Below, in pieces: positions 27,238 to 36,467 of a stretch of DNA of 64,000 bases. A program made the position numbers and the translations under genes. Source of the stretch: CAVYXK01 sp963772445 (GTDB taxonomy: Bacteria > Pseudomonadota > Alphaproteobacteria > Acetobacterales > Acetobacteraceae); contig CAVYXK010000014.1 in assembly GCA_963772445.1 (NCBI GenBank), forward strand, positions 1,016,180 through 1,080,179, in the 5' to 3' direction. Below the pieces are notes generated by a model. That model worked only from the letters and a program-made list of their open reading frames with translations, was not told the DNA's origin and ran no database searches. Each line of letters begins with the position of its first letter. Position 1 is the first letter of the stretch.

Positions 27238-27248
27238 GATCGTCGGTC
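27238..27248. other. candidate attR core (11 bp)
   Basis: GATCGTCGGTC, second copy of the island boundary repeat. On the minus strand it lies within the out-of-frame C-terminal coding sequence of the methyltransferase (NMTDD), exactly where attL continues with LVVALGR-stop. Confidence 0.72.
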
Positions 27249-27881
27249 ATATTGTCCTCTGCGTGCAGCTCGGTGCGCGCGTCGATCACGCTAAGGTCCG
27301 CCAGGAACGTCATGCATCCACTGGTCCGGGGTCCATAGCTGCCGAAAGATATCGTCGCGGGCGAACAATCGGCGGTTCTTGGGGCTGTCGAACGGAACGT
27401 CGAAGACGATGTTCGGTGCGAATTCCAACTGTTCGAGCAACGCTTCGCGGATACTTTCGGCCGAGTCCAGATGCTCCATCACGCCGCCATGCGTAATTGC
27501 CTGGAATGTTCCCTTCGGCGCTACGGAGTCCAGATCGAACATGTCGCCGACCTGAAATACGACATTGCATTCCGGCGCGACCGCCCGTCCGTTTGCCTGC
27601 GCCTGATTGACGATCTGTGGGACGATATCGATCCCGACCACCTCGTATCCGAGCGTAGCAGCCCCCAACGCGTGCCGTCCCGGACCGCATCCCAGCTCCA
27701 GGACTTTGCTGCCGGGCGGCGCCGCTCGGCACAGCATGTCGAAAAATGCGGCATTTCGGGTGACCCAGCGCTCGACGGCATCCCGCGTCAGTTGCCAGAC
27801 GCCGCGCTGCTGGAACACCGCGATCCAGTCGTCCCCGGCGGCGGGAGACACTCCGCGAGCCAGCGAGAGCATGCCTTCCAT
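27249..27881 (-). pseudogene. class I SAM-dependent methyltransferase, frameshifted; island target gene
   Basis: From the ATG at 27881 (AAGGA upstream) the protein reads MEGMLSLARGVSPAAGDDW..., with the SAM-binding motif I VLELGCGPGRHALGAA, motif II-like VVGIDIVPQIVNQA and THGGVMEHLDS. In frame it stops at 27291 (HDVPGGP-stop). One base earlier or later the sequence continues FLADLSVIDARTELHAEDNM, a normal methyltransferase end, through the island junction. The island at attR replaces the last few codons. So the gene carries both a one-base frameshift near 27308 and a satellite insertion in its 3' end; its substrate is unknown. Confidence 0.78.
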
Positions 27882-28204
27882 AAGGTTTATTCCTTGTGCA
27901 CAGCTCACCCTGAGCGGCGACCGTTCGCAGTGGCCGAGCCCAAGCAGCCTAAGACCCTGATTTTCGGTCCTATGAGCCTAGGTACCGGGAGTTAATTCTC
28001 TGCTAATGACGTAAACGTACCTCAAAGGAGTTCCTGAGTCTCCCGAGTCGGCTGCGATCCATTCAGGCTGAAGGGAAATAGCGGACGTGTCGGCGGAGGC
28101 GCTGGCAACAGTTGTCGGGTTCTGTATCCCAGGTGGGCAGGCGGGAGCGATGCGTGGGCAACAATCTGATGCGCCTCGAGGAGTCCTCCGTCAATTTCGA
28201 GTAT

Positions 28205-28257
28205 CTCGCCCGCAAGGCGAACGCGTGGGGAATTGGACGTTCGCCTTGCGGGGCGAG
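28205..28257. terminator. strong stem-loop downstream of the livK-like gene
   Basis: CTCGCCCGCAAGGCGAACG and its near-perfect complement CGTTCGCCTTGCGGGGCGAG, with a 14-base loop, start one base after the livK-like stop codon (minus strand). No long T tract; probably a rho-independent-like or mRNA-protecting hairpin. Confidence 0.6.
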
Positions 28258-28888
28258 TTCAGACGTTCGCGCCCTCGATGAGGTTGCCGAAACGCTCCCA
28301 GGTCTTGCCGGTCCAGCGCATAAGCTGCATCGCCTTGATCGGGCGGTGATCGGTCGCACTGGTGTTGATCTTGATCCCGGGCAGCAGCACGGGGCAGTCG
28401 TAATCGTGCAGGTTCTCTGCCTGGCGCAAGACGTTCTCGCGCGAGAAGTCCCCGTTGCACTGCTTGAGCACCTGCAGCATGGTCAGGCTGATGCCATAGC
28501 CAAAGACGTACTGAGCGTCAGTCATGTCCGACCCTGGCATATATTTGCTCATAAATTCCTTCCATTGGTTCAGCCCAGGGTCGTTGTTCCAACTGGGATC
28601 GGTCGGGTCCTTCAGGTAGCCCGTGGTGAGCATGCCGATCGCGTTCTCGGGGCCGGCGGGGCGCAGCACGCTGCCCACCGAGATGGAGACGTTCGACATG
28701 ATGAACGTCGGCTTCCAATCCAGGTCGTGGACCTTGCGGATCGATTGCGCGGCGAATTTCGGAATGGCGGCAACCAGCAGCACGTTGGCGCCAGATGCCT
28801 GCAACTCGGAGATCTGCGAATCGACCGTTGGGTCGGTTGTTTCGTAGCTGGCTACCTTGGTGACGTACTTGTCCCAGTCCTTGCCTAG

Positions 28889-30942
28889 CCTGGATTTCCA
28901 CGGAGCCGAGCCCGCCTAACGGTGGGCGAGTCAAGCGATTCTAAAGACTCGCTTTTTTGCGTGATTTGTTATGCATGATGGTGCGCTGATAGCCCATTTG
29001 TACGTTGTCTTCTCCTTGCCAAAGGAAGACTGCCAGGATTCCGCCTCGCCATCGGTTGATGCAAAAATGCAGCACCATAGCCCTTCTCTGGCGGGCGCAG
29101 GGGTTGTCACGTCTTTCTCGCTTGACACTATATATGGGGTTAGACACCGTGCACAAGTGGCTATCAGAGCACCATATGACCTAACAAAGTGCCGCCGCTT
29201 CTTCGTCCGGCCGGCGACCCCACGGCAGCGCCAATACGAGGCATTGCGCGCCTATTTCTTCGAAGGCATTGGCTCTGACGCGGCGGCGCGACGGTTCGGC
29301 TACTCACCGGGCGCATTCCGGGTGCTCTGCCACGCCTTTCGTCGCGGCGAACTGCCAGACTTCTTCGCCGTCGTCCGACCGGGTCGGCGTGAGCAGCCCA
29401 GAAAGGGCCGTGCCCATGACCAGATCGTGGCGCTGCGCAAACGCAATTACTCAGTCTACGAGATCAGTCAGGCGCTTTCCGAACGGGGAATGCCACTCAG
29501 TGCGACTGCGGTACGCGAGGTCCTCGCCGCGGAAGGGTTCGCACCGCTGCCGCGGCGGCTCGACGAGGAGCGTCCGGCCGTAGCCGGGCCCAGCACCGAG
29601 GCAGTCGCCAACATCCGCAGCTTCACGCTCACGCCGCGCGAGTTCACGACACGGGTCGGGGGGCTGTTCCTGTTCATCGCCGAACTGGTGCGTTTGAACA
29701 CCGACACCCTGGCGCTCGGCGCCAAACTCCCCGGCTCGCGCATGATCCCGGCCGCGCATGCTTTGCGCGCCTCGCTGGCTCTGAAGCTATGGGCCATTGA
29801 GCGGAAGAGCCATATCATGGCGCTGGTTGCCGACGAAGGCCTGGCGCTGTTCTGCGGGCTCAACGTCATGCCGAAGAGGAGCCTCCTGTCGGAGTATTCC
29901 TCACGGATCACCCCGCAGAACGTCTCGCGGTTGCTCGCTCTGTGGCACGAACGGTTGGCCGGAGAGGCGCTCTTCAGCGGGGAGTCGATCAACCTCGATT
30001 TCCACTCCGTGCCCTATTTCGGCGAACACCCGGTGGTCGAAACACACTATCTGCCGAGGCGCAGTCGCCGTCAGCCCAGCATCCTCACGTTCCTCGCCCA
30101 GGACGCCGACAGTCAGGTGTTCTGCTACTCGAACGCCGACATTCGCAAGGGTGAGGAGGCCGAGGAAATCTTCCGTTTCATCGAGTTCTGGAAGCGTCAG
30201 CATGGCAAAGTGCCGCAGCACCTCGTATTCGATTCCAAACTCACGACTTACGAAGGGCTCGACCGGCTGGATGCCGCCGGGATCACCTTTATGACGCTGC
30301 GCCGGCGCTCCAAAGGCCTGCTGGCCGAAGTCTATGAGCTGGCAGCATCGGCGTGGCGCACCATCACGCTCAACCTGCCCAGTCGCAAATATCGCACACC
30401 CCAAGTCTTCGAGCAGAAGGTCTGCCTTCGCGAACGCACCTACCGACAACTGTTCATCAAGGATCTCGGCCACGATGAACCCACTATCCTTGTCACTAAC
30501 GACAGGCATGCCAGCGCCCGCAACCTCATCACTCGCTATGCCAAGCGCATGCTGATCGAAAATGCGCTCGCCGATGCCGTACGCTTCTTCCACATCGACG
30601 CGCTCTCCTCTTCAGTCGGCTTCAAGGTTGATTTCGACATGGCGCTCCTCGTCCTCGCCAGCGCCCTCTACCGGTTGATGGCCCGACGCATGCGAGGCTA
30701 CGATGATGCCCAAGCCCGCCGTATCTTCCGCGATTTGATCGACATGCCGGCAAACGTCGCCATCGCCACTGACGAGGTCACAGTGCGCTTCCACCGTCGC
30801 GCCCATCTTCCAATCGTACTCGCCTCCGGACTCATCGACCAACCCGTCCTGGTGCCATGGTGGCAAGGCCGTTCGCTCCGCCTGATCCACTAGCATGTGA
30901 AACCTGTCGTGTTAGGCGATTTCCGGTCCGTGGAAATCCAGG
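28889..30942. mobile_element. 2054-bp IS in the livK-like gene, CTAG target duplication
   Basis: Flanked by CTAG at 28885-28888 and 30943-30946. The terminal inverted repeats share a perfect 16-bp outer part CCTGGATTTCCACGGA and a second matching block CGCCTAAC about 10 bases further in. Removing the IS and one CTAG rejoins the livK-like frame as GVRDILGKDWDKY. It contains one transposase gene. Confidence 0.9.
28971..30893 (+). CDS. IS transposase (family not assigned)
   Basis: Open frame of up to 640 residues; the true start is uncertain (possible ATGs at 28971 and 29067). An N-terminal helix-turn-helix pair is visible (YEALRAYFFEGIGSDAAARR and ALRKRNYSVYEISQALSERG), followed by a DDE-like core with SINLDFHSVPYFGEHPVVET, LVFDSKLTTYEGLDRLDAAG and a C-terminal KRMLIENALADAVRFFHIDA block in which Glu is likely the last catalytic residue. 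Frame intact, so the element could be active. It targets CTAG. Confidence 0.75.
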   Translation: MHDGALIAHLYVVFSLPKEDCQDSASPSVDAKMQHHSPSLAGAGVVTSFSLDTIYGVRHRAQVAIRAPYDLTKCRRFFVRPATPRQRQYEALRAYFFEGIGSDAAARRFGYSPGAFRVLCHAFRRGELPDFFAVVRPGRREQPRKGRAHDQIVALRKRNYSVYEISQALSERGMPLSATAVREVLAAEGFAPLPRRLDEERPAVAGPSTEAVANIRSFTLTPREFTTRVGGLFLFIAELVRLNTDTLALGAKLPGSRMIPAAHALRASLALKLWAIERKSHIMALVADEGLALFCGLNVMPKRSLLSEYSSRITPQNVSRLLALWHERLAGEALFSGESINLDFHSVPYFGEHPVVETHYLPRRSRRQPSILTFLAQDADSQVFCYSNADIRKGEEAEEIFRFIEFWKRQHGKVPQHLVFDSKLTTYEGLDRLDAAGITFMTLRRRSKGLLAEVYELAASAWRTITLNLPSRKYRTPQVFEQKVCLRERTYRQLFIKDLGHDEPTILVTNDRHASARNLITRYAKRMLIENALADAVRFFHIDALSSSVGFKVDFDMALLVLASALYRLMARRMRGYDDAQARRIFRDLIDMPANVAIATDEVTVRFHRRAHLPIVLASGLIDQPVLVPWWQGRSLRLIH

Positions 30943-31690
30943 CTAGGATATCGCGCACACCGGTGGGATAGTCTTTTCCGAAATCGTCGTTCTGATAGAG
31001 GATCGCGAACTTGGGGTCCTTGACGTTCTGCAGGACGTATTTGGTGTAGATTTGTGCCTCGGTGCGGTAATTCGGCTGCCAACCCATGGTCCACGGGTAC
31101 TTCTTGTAGTCGCTCCACTTGCTGGCGCCAGAGCCGACGAACAGATGCGGAACCTTCTTGCGCGTCACGTATTCGACGATCGCGGAATTGCAGGGTGTGC
31201 CGAGATCCTGGAACAGGAACGCCACTTCCTCCTGTTCGATGAGCCGGCGCACGTCCTCCACGGTGCGTGGCGGGCTATAGCTGTCGTCGAGCGAGATCAG
31301 ATCGATCTTGTGATTTGCCACTCCGCCCTGGTCGTTCACCATGTTGTTGAAGAACGCGACCTCAGTCTTGCCGATATTACCGTATGACGAGGCCGGGCGC
31401 TGTATGGCATTGTCTGCCCGATCTTGAGCGCTGCGGCGGTGACGCCGGGCAGGTTCGCGGCGCGCGCGAGGGATGTAGTACCGGCGATGCTGGCGGCGAT
31501 GCCGGAGGCGATCGCTGCTCTGCGTGTGATCATGTTTTGCTCTCCGACTTGGAAGACCTCCCGACCGGTCCGCGGGAAGAGGGCATCTGCCGCTTCCGAG
31601 TACCGTCATGACAATGCTGCCCCGAAGTGGTTACGGAAGGCAAGTGGGTTGCGAGTTTGGGAGGTTGAGGCGAGTTCGCGGAGCAGATTC

Positions 31691-31716
31691 CCCGCAGAGA
31701 CGCAGAGGGCGCAGAG
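31691..31716. repeat. CGCAGAG-type short repeat
   Basis: CCCGCAGAGACGCAGAGGGC followed by GCAGAG. The same word family forms a full inverted repeat at 50398-50464; a dispersed intergenic repeat. Confidence 0.55.
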
Positions 31717-31762
31717 CTAAATCAACGTGGAGGCTCAGCGGGCTCTGAGTCTTCACTTTGGT

Positions 31763-32389
31763 TCAGCGATCGTCAATCGGCAGGTTCGCGCGCACCGATG
31801 GATGGCGGTCGAAGTCCGCCTGCCATGCGGTCAGGCGCGGATGCTGCTCGCGCCAGGCGATCGAGGTGAAGCGGAAATCGAGATAGCCGAGCGCCACGCC
31901 GACTGCGATATGGCCGATGTCGAACGGCGATGCGGCGAGCGCATCGGCTTCCGTTTCCAGCGCATCGACGGCGGCCAGGATCTTCGCGCGCCAGAGATCG
32001 ATCTGCGGCTGCGACTGGCGCTCGGGCGGGCGGAGGCGCTCGCCGAACCAGGACAGCGCCACGTCCAGCATGCCGTCGCCGAGCGCGAGCCGCTGCAGGA
32101 CCGTCAGGCGCTTGGGCCAGGGTGGATAGAGTTTGGGGCCGTCGTGCAGCGTGTCGAGATATTCGCAAATGACTGGGGAGTCGTAGATGACCGTGCCGTC
32201 CTCCAGCACCAGTGTGGGGATCTTGCCGAGCGGGTTCTGGCGCATCAGCTCGCGGTGCGGCATAGTGCTGCCGACTACCGTGCGTACGGTGTGCAACCGG
32301 TCGAGCAAGCCGGTCTCGTGCGCGACGATCATTACTTTGCGCACATAGGGCGAGCGCGGCGAGAAATGTAGGGTCATCGGTGCGGACAT
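31763..32389 (-). CDS. glutathione S-transferase family protein
   Basis: 208 residues from MSAPMTLHFSPRSPYVRKVM, with AGGAG seven bases upstream of the ATG at 32389. The thioredoxin-like N-terminal domain shows the 'SPRSPYVRKV' active-site region and NPLGKIPTLVLEDGTVIYDS (cis-Pro and glutathione gamma-Glu site), then a helical C-terminal domain (ALGDGMLDVALSWFGERLRP). Typical bacterial cytosolic GST length. Likely detoxification or isomerisation; substrate unknown. Divergent from the GNAT gene at 32462. Confidence 0.85.
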   Translation of the reverse strand: MSAPMTLHFSPRSPYVRKVMIVAHETGLLDRLHTVRTVVGSTMPHRELMRQNPLGKIPTLVLEDGTVIYDSPVICEYLDTLHDGPKLYPPWPKRLTVLQRLALGDGMLDVALSWFGERLRPPERQSQPQIDLWRAKILAAVDALETEADALAASPFDIGHIAVGVALGYLDFRFTSIAWREQHPRLTAWQADFDRHPSVRANLPIDDR

Positions 32390-32461
32390 GCGGGGCTCCT
32401 TGTGGCGGGAAGTTGCCATCCGTTGCCGTGGTAATGCTAGGCTTGGGCGACGGAGAGTGCG

Positions 32462-33019
32462 ATGCCGATAGCGCGCGTGGCGCTGAACCGGGCGAGTCGC
32501 GCCGACCGGGCCGAGCTGGTTCGCGGCAATCAGGCGAGCCGGAGCTACCATCTTCCCTGGGCGGAACCGTTTACCGACGAGGCGGGATTCGACGCCTGGC
32601 TGACGCGCTCGCTCACCGGGCCGCACGTGCAGCTTGTCGCGCGCGAAGTGGCGAGCGGCGAGGTGATCGGCGTGGTGAACGTGAATGAGATCGTGGGCGG
32701 CTTTTTCCAGAGCGCCTATCTCGGCTATTACGGGATGGTTGAGCATGCCGGTCGTGGGTTGATGACCGAGGCGGTGGGTCGGGTGGTCGGCTTTGCCTTC
32801 GCTGAACTCGGCTTGCACCGGCTGGAGGCGAACGTGCAGCCGAACAATCATCGTTCGATCGCCTTGGTGAAACGGCTCGGGTTCCGGCGGGAGGGGTATT
32901 CGCCGCGCTATCTTCGCATCGGCGGCGTTTGGCGCGACCACGAGCAGTGGGCGGTGCTGGCCGATGAATGGGATGACAGCGGTTGGATGTCGGGGCATCC
33001 TGGTCCCGCTCAGTCATGA
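32462..33019 (+). CDS. GNAT family N-acetyltransferase (RimJ/RimL-like)
   Basis: 185 residues. Acetyl-CoA binding motif A is visible as YYGMVEHAGRGLMTEAVGRV, preceded by VIGVVNVNEIVGGFFQSAYL, and motif B as LHRLEANVQPNNHRSIALVK, RLGFRREG. This is the RimJ/RimL layout that acetylates N-terminal amines of ribosomal or other proteins or small amines. The gene ends 19 bases before the SDR gene, with which it is probably co-transcribed. Confidence 0.85.
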   Translation: MPIARVALNRASRADRAELVRGNQASRSYHLPWAEPFTDEAGFDAWLTRSLTGPHVQLVAREVASGEVIGVVNVNEIVGGFFQSAYLGYYGMVEHAGRGLMTEAVGRVVGFAFAELGLHRLEANVQPNNHRSIALVKRLGFRREGYSPRYLRIGGVWRDHEQWAVLADEWDDSGWMSGHPGPAQS

Positions 33020-33038
33020 TCCGCAGAAAGGAACGTCC

Positions 33039-33953
33039 ATGCCCGGCATGCTGGAAGGAAAAGTCGCCGTCGTGACCGGCTCGGGGCGCGGCATCGGTCG
33101 CGCCATCGCGATCGCCATGGCGCACAACGGCGCGAAAGTGGTGGTCAACGACGTCGGCGCCGCGGTCACCGGCGAAGGCCGCGACGAAACGCCGGCGCAG
33201 GAAGTGGTGCGCGAGATCGAGGCCGCCAACGGCCAGGGCGCTGCGGTCCCCAACACCGACAGCGTTGCCGAGTGGGAGTCGGCGCAGCGCATCGTGGCCA
33301 CTGCAATCGACCGCTACGGGCGGATCGACATCGTGGTGAACAACGCTGGCATCCTGCGCGACCGGATGTTCCACTACATGTCGCCGGAGGAGTGGGATGC
33401 GGTGATGAAGGTGCATCTGTATGGTGCGTTCTATGTCTCGCGGGCCGCGGTCGTGCATTTTCGGAAGCAGGAGAGTGGGGCTTTCGTACACATGACTTCG
33501 ACCTCGGGCCTGATAGGTGCCGTGGGACAGGTGAATTACGGCGCGGCGAAGCTGGGCATCGCCGGACTGTCGCGGAATATAGCGATGGACATGCAACGAT
33601 ACAAGATTCGTTCCAACTGTATCGGTCCGCACGCCTTCAGCCGGATGATCGAGACGGTGCCAGGGCAGAGCGAGGAGCAGATGAAGGCGCGCGCCGCCAA
33701 GACGCGCCCGGACCAGGTGGCGCAGCTCGCAGTGTTCCTGGCGTCCGACGCGGCGGCGGAAATCTCGGGGCAGATTCTGGGGGCGCGCGGCAATGAGATT
33801 TATCTGTACAGCCAGCCGCGGCCGATCCGCATCATGCATCGCGGCGAGGGCTGGACGCCCGAGCGCATGGCCGAGCATCTGCTGCCGGCGATTCGCAACA
33901 GCCTGACGCCGCTGGAACGGACGAGGGACGTGTATAACTGGGATGCGATCTGA
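33039..33953 (+). CDS. short-chain dehydrogenase/reductase, 3-hydroxyacyl-CoA dehydrogenase-like
   Basis: 304 residues from the ATG at 33039 (AGAAAGG upstream). NAD(P)-binding GSGRGIGRAIA, NNAG (DIVVNNAGILRDRMF), catalytic Ser in HMTSTSGLIGAVGQ and YGAAK (Y-x3-K). The C-terminal extension of about 60 residues (YLYSQPRPIRIMHRGEGWTP) and the FHYMSPEEWDAVMKVHLYG segment match the SDR group related to the dehydrogenase domain of peroxisomal multifunctional enzyme. It would oxidise a 3-hydroxyacyl-CoA or similar substrate. Followed by an LLM oxidoreductase, suggesting a shared catabolic route. Confidence 0.85.
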   Translation: MPGMLEGKVAVVTGSGRGIGRAIAIAMAHNGAKVVVNDVGAAVTGEGRDETPAQEVVREIEAANGQGAAVPNTDSVAEWESAQRIVATAIDRYGRIDIVVNNAGILRDRMFHYMSPEEWDAVMKVHLYGAFYVSRAAVVHFRKQESGAFVHMTSTSGLIGAVGQVNYGAAKLGIAGLSRNIAMDMQRYKIRSNCIGPHAFSRMIETVPGQSEEQMKARAAKTRPDQVAQLAVFLASDAAAEISGQILGARGNEIYLYSQPRPIRIMHRGEGWTPERMAEHLLPAIRNSLTPLERTRDVYNWDAI

Positions 33954-34011
33954 CCCGATGACTAATAGCCGGCAAAACGTTCGGAAAGTTTCGCGCGACG
34001 AGGGTGATCTG

Positions 34012-34875
34012 ATGATGCAAGTTGGCCGTCTTGGTGTCTGGTATCCGGTGGACCGTCTGAAGGCGCCGGAGCTTCGCGACTTCGTACAGCAGGTGGAACG
34101 GATTGGGTATGATGCGCTGTGGTATCCGGAAGCGCGCGGGTATGAGTCGTTCTCGGTCGCCGGGTTCATGCTGGGGGCGACGACGAAGCTGAAGGTCGGC
34201 AGCTCGATCGCCAGTATCTATGCGCGGGATGCGTTCACGGCGCAGCGCGGACTGGTGACGCTGAGCGATCTCTATGGCGGGCGTTTCATCCTGGGGCTTG
34301 GGGTGAGCCATTTGCCGATGGTGGAAGGCGTGCGCGGGCATGTGTATGCGAAGCCTGTGCCAGCCATGCGGGCCTATCTGGACGGCATCGTGAAGGGGCA
34401 GGCCGGCGCCGATGAATGGCCCATCGCGATCGCGGCGCTCGGCCCGCATATGCTGGCGCTGGCGGCGGCACGAACCCGCGGGGCCCTGCCTTATAACGTG
34501 ACGCCGCAGCACACGGCGGAGGCGAAGCGCGTGCTGGGCGCGTCGAAATGGCTGGTGGTGGAGCAGAAGGTCTCGCTGGAGACCAATCCGGTGCGAGCTC
34601 GTGCGGTGGGCCGCAAGGAATTGGAACGCTACATGCGGCTGGACAATTATCGCAACAACTGGCTGCGCATCGGGTTTACCGAGCAGGACTTGGCCAATGG
34701 CGGCAGCGACCGGTTCATCGACGCGATGATGCTGTGGGGCGGGCCGGAGGCGGTGAAGCGCGGGCTGCGCGCGCATTTCGACGCGGGTGCGACGCATGTC
34801 TGCATCCAGCCGGTGCACGAGGACGGCGACGCGGCGGCGCGCGAGCGGATCCTGCGGGAGCTGGTGGATAGCTGA
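34012..34875 (+). CDS. LLM class flavin/F420-dependent oxidoreductase
   Basis: 287 residues from MMQVGRLGVWYPVDRLKAPE. The luciferase-like monooxygenase fold is supported by RIGYDALWYPEARGYESFSV, TTKLKVGSSIASIYARDAFT and GGRFILGLGVSHLPMVEGVR. The wording matches the TIGR03620-type group of actinobacterial and alphaproteobacterial F420-type enzymes, but in alphaproteobacteria the cofactor may be FMN. It is 58 bases downstream of the SDR gene on the same strand. Confidence 0.83.
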   Translation: MMQVGRLGVWYPVDRLKAPELRDFVQQVERIGYDALWYPEARGYESFSVAGFMLGATTKLKVGSSIASIYARDAFTAQRGLVTLSDLYGGRFILGLGVSHLPMVEGVRGHVYAKPVPAMRAYLDGIVKGQAGADEWPIAIAALGPHMLALAAARTRGALPYNVTPQHTAEAKRVLGASKWLVVEQKVSLETNPVRARAVGRKELERYMRLDNYRNNWLRIGFTEQDLANGGSDRFIDAMMLWGGPEAVKRGLRAHFDAGATHVCIQPVHEDGDAAARERILRELVDS

Positions 34876-34894
34876 GGCCGATGGTATCGCATTC

Positions 34895-35770
34895 TCAGTG
34901 AGGCGCTGCGCTACTTCCTCGAGGGGCGACCGCCGGTGCCGCCCATCCGACTGAGCCCGGCCTGAGCATTACCCAGGGTTGTCGGCGGTTGCCGAGCAGG
35001 CCGCGGTCGCCCACCATCACCACACGCTGCAAGTGGAACCGCTGGCGGAGCTTGTCGATCTGCGCGGCGAGCGTCATCGGATCGGCGGTGTTGCCGTCGA
35101 ACACCTCGACCGCCACCGGGCAGCCATCCCCGGCGCACAGCAGGCCGATCACCAGTTGCGGGCGATCGCCCCGGTGGTCACGACTGTAACCGTGCTGCGC
35201 CAGTTCACAGCAGCGTCCTTCCAGGTAGGTCGAGGTGACATCGTAGAGCAGCAGGGCGCCGTCCTTGAGGAGGCGGCGGGCCAGCGTGGTTTCGATGAAC
35301 GGCTGTTCGCTCGCCAGCCAGTCGAGCGTGGCGTAGAGCTCGCGCACGCTGACCCGGCCGAGCCCCAGCATCTCGCCCAATGAGCTGGTGGCGGTGGTGG
35401 TATCCAGCATCCGTGCGGTGGCGAGCTTGGCCGCCGGATCGAGCAGGCGGGCGATGATCATGGCCAGCGCGAGGTCACGTCGCCGCTGCGGCGCGCGGCG
35501 CGGCAGCAGGCCGTCGAGGTCGATCCGCCGGGCGGTGCCCAGGGCGGCGAGCACATGGCCATGCGGCAGGGCGCGCACGATCTCAATCGCCTCGCCGGCG
35601 GGCAGCAGCCGCTCGCCGCGCAGCACGGCGCGCAACTGCTCGATGCGCTCGGCCGGCCAGGACGACAGGTTGGCCAGCGTGCGCTTCTTGGTCTTGCCAT
35701 CCTCGCGGTAGCTCTCGCGCAGCAGGATGGCGGGGGGCGAGCCTCGGTTGGGCACCACATCGATATGCAT
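34895..35770 (-). pseudogene. IS1634-type transposase, truncated
   Basis: Only the first half of an IS1634/IS4-superfamily transposase remains: REDGKTKKRTLANLSSWP, ALAMIIARLLDPAAKLATAR, and LLLYDVTSTYLEGRCCELAQ around the first catalytic Asp, then VVMVGDRGLLGNRRQPW, after which the frame diverges to an unrelated tail. Family members are about 550 residues. The right side, including its last catalytic residue, is missing. Confidence 0.75.
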
Positions 35771-35921
35771 GGACCCACCGGATCAGGCCGAGTTGCGTCG
35801 GGTCAAGCAGATTTTATGGCGTTACATGGCCGCTGATTTCGGCTGTTTTTCTACTTTTCAGTAGCTTAGGAGAAAAACAGGTCTAAGTCCGGTCTAGGGT
35901 GAATTCTGTCTTGCGACTCTG

Positions 35922-36136
35922 GCCGAAGGCTTCCAGCGCATTGCCGCCGAGGGGCGGGGCGTCGAGGAGTTCTCCCATGAGTTCTTCACTGGTTTCCGCC
36001 CACCACCCTGATCCGTCGTCTCGCGCAGCCGGAGGAAGTTGCCAACCTGGTGGTCCATCTCCGCTGCCCGGCGGCGTCCGCGACACATGGCGCCGCGCGT
36101 CGCGTCGACGGCGGGGTGGTGAAGAGCGCTTTCTGA
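35922..36136 (+). pseudogene. 3' remnant of a short-chain dehydrogenase gene
   Basis: In two frames the segment reads EGFQRIAAEGRGVEEFSHEF then TTLIRRLAQPEEVANLVVHL, followed by ASATHGAARRVDGGVVKSAF and TGA at 36134-36136. This is the typical C-terminus of SDR enzymes (RxxxPEEVA...GAxxxVDGGxxxxxF). A frameshift sits near 36003 and the 5' two-thirds of the gene is gone. The gene was probably lost when the neighbouring ISs moved in. Confidence 0.65.
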
Positions 36137-36448
36137 CGGATTTCGGGCCCCCGAGCCGCGCGTCTTGGTCAGTCCAAGTCCGCGGGCCTGCCTCAGGCTC
36201 GAACCGAGATCCGCTGCCCACCCGGAAGGCTCACGTTTGAGTGATAATCGATTTTTCTGCTAGCAGAAAAATCCGACGAGGCATAACTTGACCAAGTGTA
36301 GAATGCGCGCTTGCAATAACAATTAATAACTGGGTGCTTATCGCGCGCATATGATGACTTGCCCGGTCGTTCGCAGTCCGCGCCCTGCTAACATCAGAAA
36401 GCAGTGGAAAATCTGCCCGTGCCTGTAACACCGATCAGTCTTGCCGCG
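36137..36448. other. intergenic stretch with a 24-bp perfect palindrome
   Basis: No gene seen. A perfect palindrome with half-site GATTTTTCTGCT lies at 36250-36273; the surrounding 200 bases are AT-richer than the flanks. Confidence 0.5.
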
Positions 36449-36467
36449 GGCTCTGATTTTAGCCTCG

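Larger units (their letters stand above)
14638..27248. mobile_element. satellite-like integrative island with capsid, primase-helicase and integrase
   Basis: 12.6 kb, visibly AT-richer than its flanks and bounded by the 11-bp direct repeat GATCGTCGGTC (14638-14648 and 27238-27248). It contains a DUF2184 major capsid gene and a possible small-terminase-like gene (minus), then AlpA-like regulators, small coupled genes, a primase-helicase and a second terminase-like gene (plus), and a tyrosine integrase next to the right boundary. No portal, large terminase, protease, tail or lysis gene is visible. Without the IS inside the integrase the island would be about 10.4 kb, the size of phage-inducible chromosomal islands. 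Joining the flanks at the repeat restores a plausible methyltransferase C-terminus. Confidence 0.8.
28259..31533 (-). pseudogene. branched-chain amino acid ABC transporter substrate-binding protein (LivK-like), split by an IS and frameshifted
   Basis: Starts at the ATG at 31533 after GGAGAG. MITRRAAIASGIAASIAGTT then SLARA is a Tat/Sec-type signal peptide. The mature part shows IGQTMPYSGPASSYG-like, VEDVRRLIEQEEVAFLFQDL and LFVGSGASKWSDYKKYPWT blocks of Peripla_BP_6 proteins. A one-base deletion near 31395 (AGCGCCCGG for AGCGGCCCGG) shifts the frame. The gene is then cut at 30943-30946 by an IS and continues from 28888 (GKDWDKYVTKVASYETTDPT...) to 28259. No permease or ATPase genes are near, typical of orphan binding proteins. 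Non-functional as it stands. Confidence 0.87.
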
